DNA from: SHZI01 sp032122615
Lineage (GTDB): Bacteria; Pseudomonadota; Gammaproteobacteria; Steroidobacterales; GCA-2729495
Direction of reading: 5' to 3'
DNA length: 8,850 nt
NCBI GenBank assembly: GCA_032122615.1
Contig: JAQBGF010000172.1
Location: forward strand, 1-8,850
Shown piece by piece: positions 6,686-8,850 of this stretch; position 1 is the stretch's first letter; every line of letters begins with the position of its first letter. The notes beneath the pieces are model-generated. The model was given only the letters and a program-made list of their open reading frames with translations, was not told the origin of the DNA and searched no databases. The position numbers and the translations under genes are program-made.

Positions 6686-6723
6686 CATTGAACCTTGATG
6701 TCGATAGCGACGAGATCCTGATC

Positions 6724-7392
6724 ATGCTCGAACTCCCTGCCGACGAGTTGCTGACCACCACCCGCTCTGTGCGCCGACGCCTGGACCTCGACCGGCCGGT
6801 TCCCGCCAGTCTGATCCGTGAATGTGTGGAGATCGCCCTGCAGGCTCCGACCGGCGGCAATTCCCAGGGCGCCCACTTCGTCGTTGTTGTCGATGCCGCG
6901 AAGCGCGCCGCCATCACCGATCTCTACAGAAAATCCTGGGCGGGATACCGCAAGGCGCAGGGGTCGGTCTACGACCGACACCAGAAAGAAGCACCGGGGC
7001 CGCGCAAGGCGCAGCTGGCCCGCGTCGCCGACTCCGCCGATTTCCTCGTGGACAACCTGCACCGCGTGCCGGTGCACGTCATCCCGTGCATCGAGGGCCG
7101 GCTTGGTACGATGCCGCCCGGGCCCTTCGCAAACATTGCGATGGCGAGCAGTTATGGGTCGATTTTGCCCGCGGCCTGGAGTTTCATGCTCGCCGCCCGC
7201 GCACGGGGCCTCGGTGCCGCGTGGACCACCGCCCACCTCCGCTTCGAGAACGAAGCAGCCGAACTGCTCGGTATCCCCTATGAGCGGGTGTCACAAGTGG
7301 CGCTGCTGCCGACGGCGTATTTCACCGGCACGGGTTTCAAGCCAGCACTGCGCCGGCCACTGCCCGATATTCTCCACCTCGACAGCTGGTGA
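6724..7392 (+). CDS. Nitroreductase-family flavoprotein
   Basis: This 222-residue protein has the nitroreductase fold signatures. TTTRSVRRRLD (residues 11-21) is the phosphate-binding FMN segment, and EIALQAPTGGNSQGAHFVVV (36-55) is the second FMN contact. Near the C-terminus come GLGAAWTTAHLRFE and LLGIPYERVSQVALLPTAY. The family uses FMN and NAD(P)H to reduce nitro compounds, quinones or enones; the physiological substrate cannot be told. I chose the ATG at 6724 because it places the FMN motif about ten residues in, as is usual. A TTG at 6688 would add 12 residues but starts right against the REP unit. The ribosome site is weak (GAG at 6712-6714). The REP unit lies between it and xerC; it could be read through from the dapF operon or have its own promoter, which I do not see. 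Confidence 0.9.
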   Translation: MLELPADELLTTTRSVRRRLDLDRPVPASLIRECVEIALQAPTGGNSQGAHFVVVVDAAKRAAITDLYRKSWAGYRKAQGSVYDRHQKEAPGPRKAQLARVADSADFLVDNLHRVPVHVIPCIEGRLGTMPPGPFANIAMASSYGSILPAAWSFMLAARARGLGAAWTTAHLRFENEAAELLGIPYERVSQVALLPTAYFTGTGFKPALRRPLPDILHLDSW

Positions 7393-7425
7393 GCACGCCC
7401 GTCAACCGGACACCGGGCCGCGCGT

Positions 7426-7431
7426 TATAGT
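7426..7431 (+). promoter_or_regulatory. -10 box for the cysteine-repeat protein gene
   Basis: TATAGT lies 28 bases before the ATG at 7460, giving a predicted start of transcription near 7438 and a short leader of about 22 bases. The -35 region is poor (about GTCAAC at 7401-7406 with 19 bases spacing). It suggests the gene is transcribed separately from the nitroreductase gene. Confidence 0.4.
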
Positions 7432-7459
7432 CACTGTCACCTAAACCGGGAGTTCGTTC

Positions 7460-7960
7460 ATGCGAATGCAGCAAATTCTGATCGCCGTTACGGCCACGGC
7501 CGGCCTCTTGTGCAGCCCCCTGCTTGCCCTGGCCGACGACGGCGGCCCGCCGCCCTTGCCGCGCAAGGAATTCTGCAAGGAGAACCCCGGAAAGTGCGAC
7601 GAGGCGCGGGCGAAACGGCGCGAGTTTTGCGCGACCAACCCGGAGAAATGCGAGCAACAACGAGAACACATGAAGGCCAATCGGGCCGAAATGAAGGCCA
7701 AGTGCGACGCAGACCCGGCCAGGTGCGAGCAGATGAAGCAAAAGCGCGCCGAGCGCCGCGAGTTCTGCAAGACCAACCCGGAGAAATGCGAGGCGCAGCG
7801 GGAGCAGATGCAGGCCAAGCGGGCCGAGATGCAGGCCAAGTGCAAGTCAGACCCGGCCAAGTGCGAGGACATGAAGCAGGAAGCTCGCAAGAAGCACCAG
7901 GACCGGATGGGTGGCCCGCCGCCGTCGGAGTCCAAGTCAAAGTCCAAGCCGGCTGATTAG
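7460..7960 (+). CDS. Exported cysteine-repeat protein, unknown function
   Basis: I do not recognise this 166-residue protein. A Sec signal peptide is clear: MRMQQ, a hydrophobic core at residues 6-24, and an ALA|DD cleavage site after residue 25. The mature part has ten cysteines in five C-x6-C pairs (39/46, 57/64, 82/89, 103/110, 128/135), each with Asn-Pro or Asp-Pro in the middle and Lys or Arg before the second cysteine. The segments between pairs are highly charged (Lys, Arg, Glu, Gln, Met) and probably helical. A 46-residue unit occurs twice in tandem (residues 54-99 and 100-145). The tail is Pro/Ser/Lys-rich (GGPPPSESKSKSKP), and the mature N-terminus GGPPP echoes it. Even spacing suggests helical hairpins clamped by disulfides, or thiol metal sites, in the periplasm; both are inference. 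The ribosome site GGGAG (7448-7452) lies 7 bases before the ATG. C18 is not in a lipobox. Confidence 0.9.
   Translation: MRMQQILIAVTATAGLLCSPLLALADDGGPPPLPRKEFCKENPGKCDEARAKRREFCATNPEKCEQQREHMKANRAEMKAKCDADPARCEQMKQKRAERREFCKTNPEKCEAQREQMQAKRAEMQAKCKSDPAKCEDMKQEARKKHQDRMGGPPPSESKSKSKPAD
7619..7894 (+). repeat. Two tandem 138-bp repeats in the cysteine-repeat gene
   Basis: Units at 7619-7756 and 7757-7894 begin with nearly the same bases (CGCGAGTT[T/C]TGC) and stay in register to the next D-P cysteine pair (AAGTGC...GACCCGGCCA). The close match at the DNA level points to a fairly recent or gene-converted internal duplication. Confidence 0.8.
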
Positions 7961-7965
7961 CGGCC

Positions 7966-8020
7966 AGGCCTGACGGTCAGCCTACGGACAAACCCGCGCG
8001 TGCCGGCACCTAGGCGCGCG
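7966..8020 (+). terminator. Two hairpins after the cysteine-repeat gene, possible terminator
   Basis: AGGCCTGA (7966-7973) pairs with TCAGCCT (7977-7983) with one bulge and a 3-base loop, beginning 5 bases after the stop. A second stem pairs CGCGCG at 7995-8000 with CGCGCG at 8015-8020 and holds an inner TGCCGGCA palindrome. Neither has a T-tract, so termination would be imperfect or factor-dependent. The rest of the 126-base gap to the next gene shows only its ribosome site. Confidence 0.4.
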
Positions 8021-8086
8021 GCGACAGGTCAAAATCGGTCATAGTCGATCGCTGGTACCCGCAGGGATCGTGCAGGGAGAAAACCT

Positions 8087-8850
8087 ATGTCCGAAAATCA
8101 CGACGCAACGGATCCGGTCTCGCGCCGGGAATTCCTCAACACGGCCGCGGCCGGCACCGCCATTGCGGCACTGACCGCCGCCGGGTATACCGCTCCGGTC
8201 GGGGCGACGCCGCTCATCGCCGCAGCCTCTGCCAGCAAACTGAAAAACGCGCCCCGGGCGCCGTTTGATTCATTCCGCGACTGGATCGCCGCGCTGGACG
8301 CCAACGGCCTTCTGCTGCGCTTCAAGCGCATCGATCAGGACAAGTTCCAGATCCCCGCCGTGTTCTTTCGCGCCACTGATCGATTCACGATGTATGGCGC
8401 ACCTGCCATGCTGTTTGACGAGGTCAAAATCGAGGGCAAATGGGTCAAGGGCCCGGTCATCATCAACGCCCAGGGCCACTGGAACACGGACGCCATAATC
8501 TGGGATCTGCCGATCACGCCCGGCGATCACTACGCCACCTATCGCACGGCCCGCAGTTACCTGCAGGACGTGCTCGTCAAAAATGGCGGGGCGTTTCCGG
8601 AAATCCCGCCGGTCGAAATTGCGCGCGACAAGGCCCCGGTCAAGGAAATCGTGCTGAACGGCGACGAAATCGACATCACAAAGTTTGCCTTCGTCAAGAC
8701 GAACCCGGCCGACGGCGGGCGCTACGTCAATACCGGCTCGCACTTCATGGTGGACCCGGAACTCGGCCCGAACTTCGGCACCTACCGCTGCCAGATCAAG
8801 GGACCGCGCAAGCTCGGTATCAACCCGGAACCGAACCAGACCGGCTACAA
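8087..8850 (+). CDS. UbiD-family decarboxylase with twin-arginine signal (5' part; 3' end beyond the window)
   Basis: The first 254 residues are visible. The N-terminus has a textbook twin-arginine motif SRREFLN (residues 12-18), a long Ala/Thr/Gly-rich hydrophobic stretch (19-47) and an ASA cleavage site at about residue 49. The rest matches the UbiD family N-terminal domain: SFRDWIAALDANGLLLRFKR (62-81), YGAPAMLFDEV, DEIDITKFAFVKTNPADGGRYVNTG, then PELGPNFGTYRCQIKGPRKLGI. The NxGxYR motif is where family members bind the metal and prenylated FMN, with a catalytic arginine. UbiD enzymes decarboxylate or carboxylate aromatic and unsaturated acids using prenyl-FMN made by UbiX; none is in the window. 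Glutamates of the catalytic triad would lie beyond the edge. A strong ribosome site, AGGGAG (8074-8079), lies 7 bases before the ATG. The signal is odd because well-studied UbiD enzymes are cytoplasmic. It is not the ubiquinone-pathway UbiD, given the signal and divergent motifs. Confidence 0.88.
   Translation, partial: MSENHDATDPVSRREFLNTAAAGTAIAALTAAGYTAPVGATPLIAAASASKLKNAPRAPFDSFRDWIAALDANGLLLRFKRIDQDKFQIPAVFFRATDRFTMYGAPAMLFDEVKIEGKWVKGPVIINAQGHWNTDAIIWDLPITPGDHYATYRTARSYLQDVLVKNGGAFPEIPPVEIARDKAPVKEIVLNGDEIDITKFAFVKTNPADGGRYVNTGSHFMVDPELGPNFGTYRCQIKGPRKLGINPEPNQTGY

Noticed and set aside
6688..6723. TTG start at 6688 for the nitroreductase
   Set aside because: It abuts the REP unit with no ribosome site, and the ATG at 6724 gives the usual family N-terminus.
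7460..7520. Lipoprotein signal at Cys18 of the cysteine-repeat protein
   Set aside because: The residue before the cysteine is leucine and the preceding residues do not form a lipobox; the ALA|DD site fits ordinary signal peptidase cleavage.
7600..7900. CRISPR-like array from the regularly repeated bases
   Set aside because: The repeats are in frame, encode conserved protein motifs and have no unique spacers; this is a protein repeat.
6724..8850. A joint pathway of nitroreductase, cysteine-repeat protein and UbiD
   Set aside because: All face the same way, but the gaps hold separate promoter-like and hairpin sequences and no shared substrate is evident, so adjacency alone does not support a system.

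Overview
The window is GC-rich chromosomal DNA that reads as gammaproteobacterial. The evidence is the adjacent hemX-hemY pair, the dapF-DUF484-xerC cluster in its classical order, and extragenic palindromes of the GTAG-headed REP type known from Xanthomonadaceae and Pseudomonas relatives. I cannot name a genus. I see no plasmid, phage or transposase gene, no tRNA or rRNA, and no CRISPR array.

Layout. (1) Positions 1-893, minus strand: N-terminal part of a B12-binding radical SAM protein, cut by the window edge. (2) 894-1078: divergent intergenic region with a 20-bp diverged inverted repeat. (3) 1079-3342, plus: hemX and hemY, joined by an ATGA overlap. (4) 3339-3392: a perfect 22-bp inverted pair of REP units between convergent hemY and parA. 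(5) 3398-4045, minus: orphan ParA-type ATPase with no ParB beside it. (6) 4203-6667, plus: dapF, DUF484 gene and xerC, with a good -10 box ahead of dapF. (7) 6664-6685: a single REP unit at the xerC stop. (8) 6724-7392, plus: nitroreductase-family flavoprotein. (9) 7460-7960, plus: small exported cysteine-repeat protein with five C-x6-C pairs, behind its own candidate promoter. (10) 8087-8850, plus: 5' part of a UbiD-family decarboxylase carrying a twin-arginine signal, cut by the window edge.

How the genes work together. hemX/hemY belong with tetrapyrrole synthesis but lack the usual hemC-hemD upstream. dapF serves lysine and peptidoglycan precursor synthesis and is transcribed with xerC, whose recombinase resolves chromosome dimers; this linkage is conserved but not a shared pathway. 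Nitroreductase, cysteine-repeat protein and UbiD protein form an accessory-looking tail with no obvious joint pathway.

Most of the window is ordinary core genome. The points most worth a second look are the cysteine-repeat exported protein, the Tat signal on a UbiD-type enzyme, and REP units whose GTAG head supplies the stop codon of two genes. I do not see a multi-gene system that I would call new.
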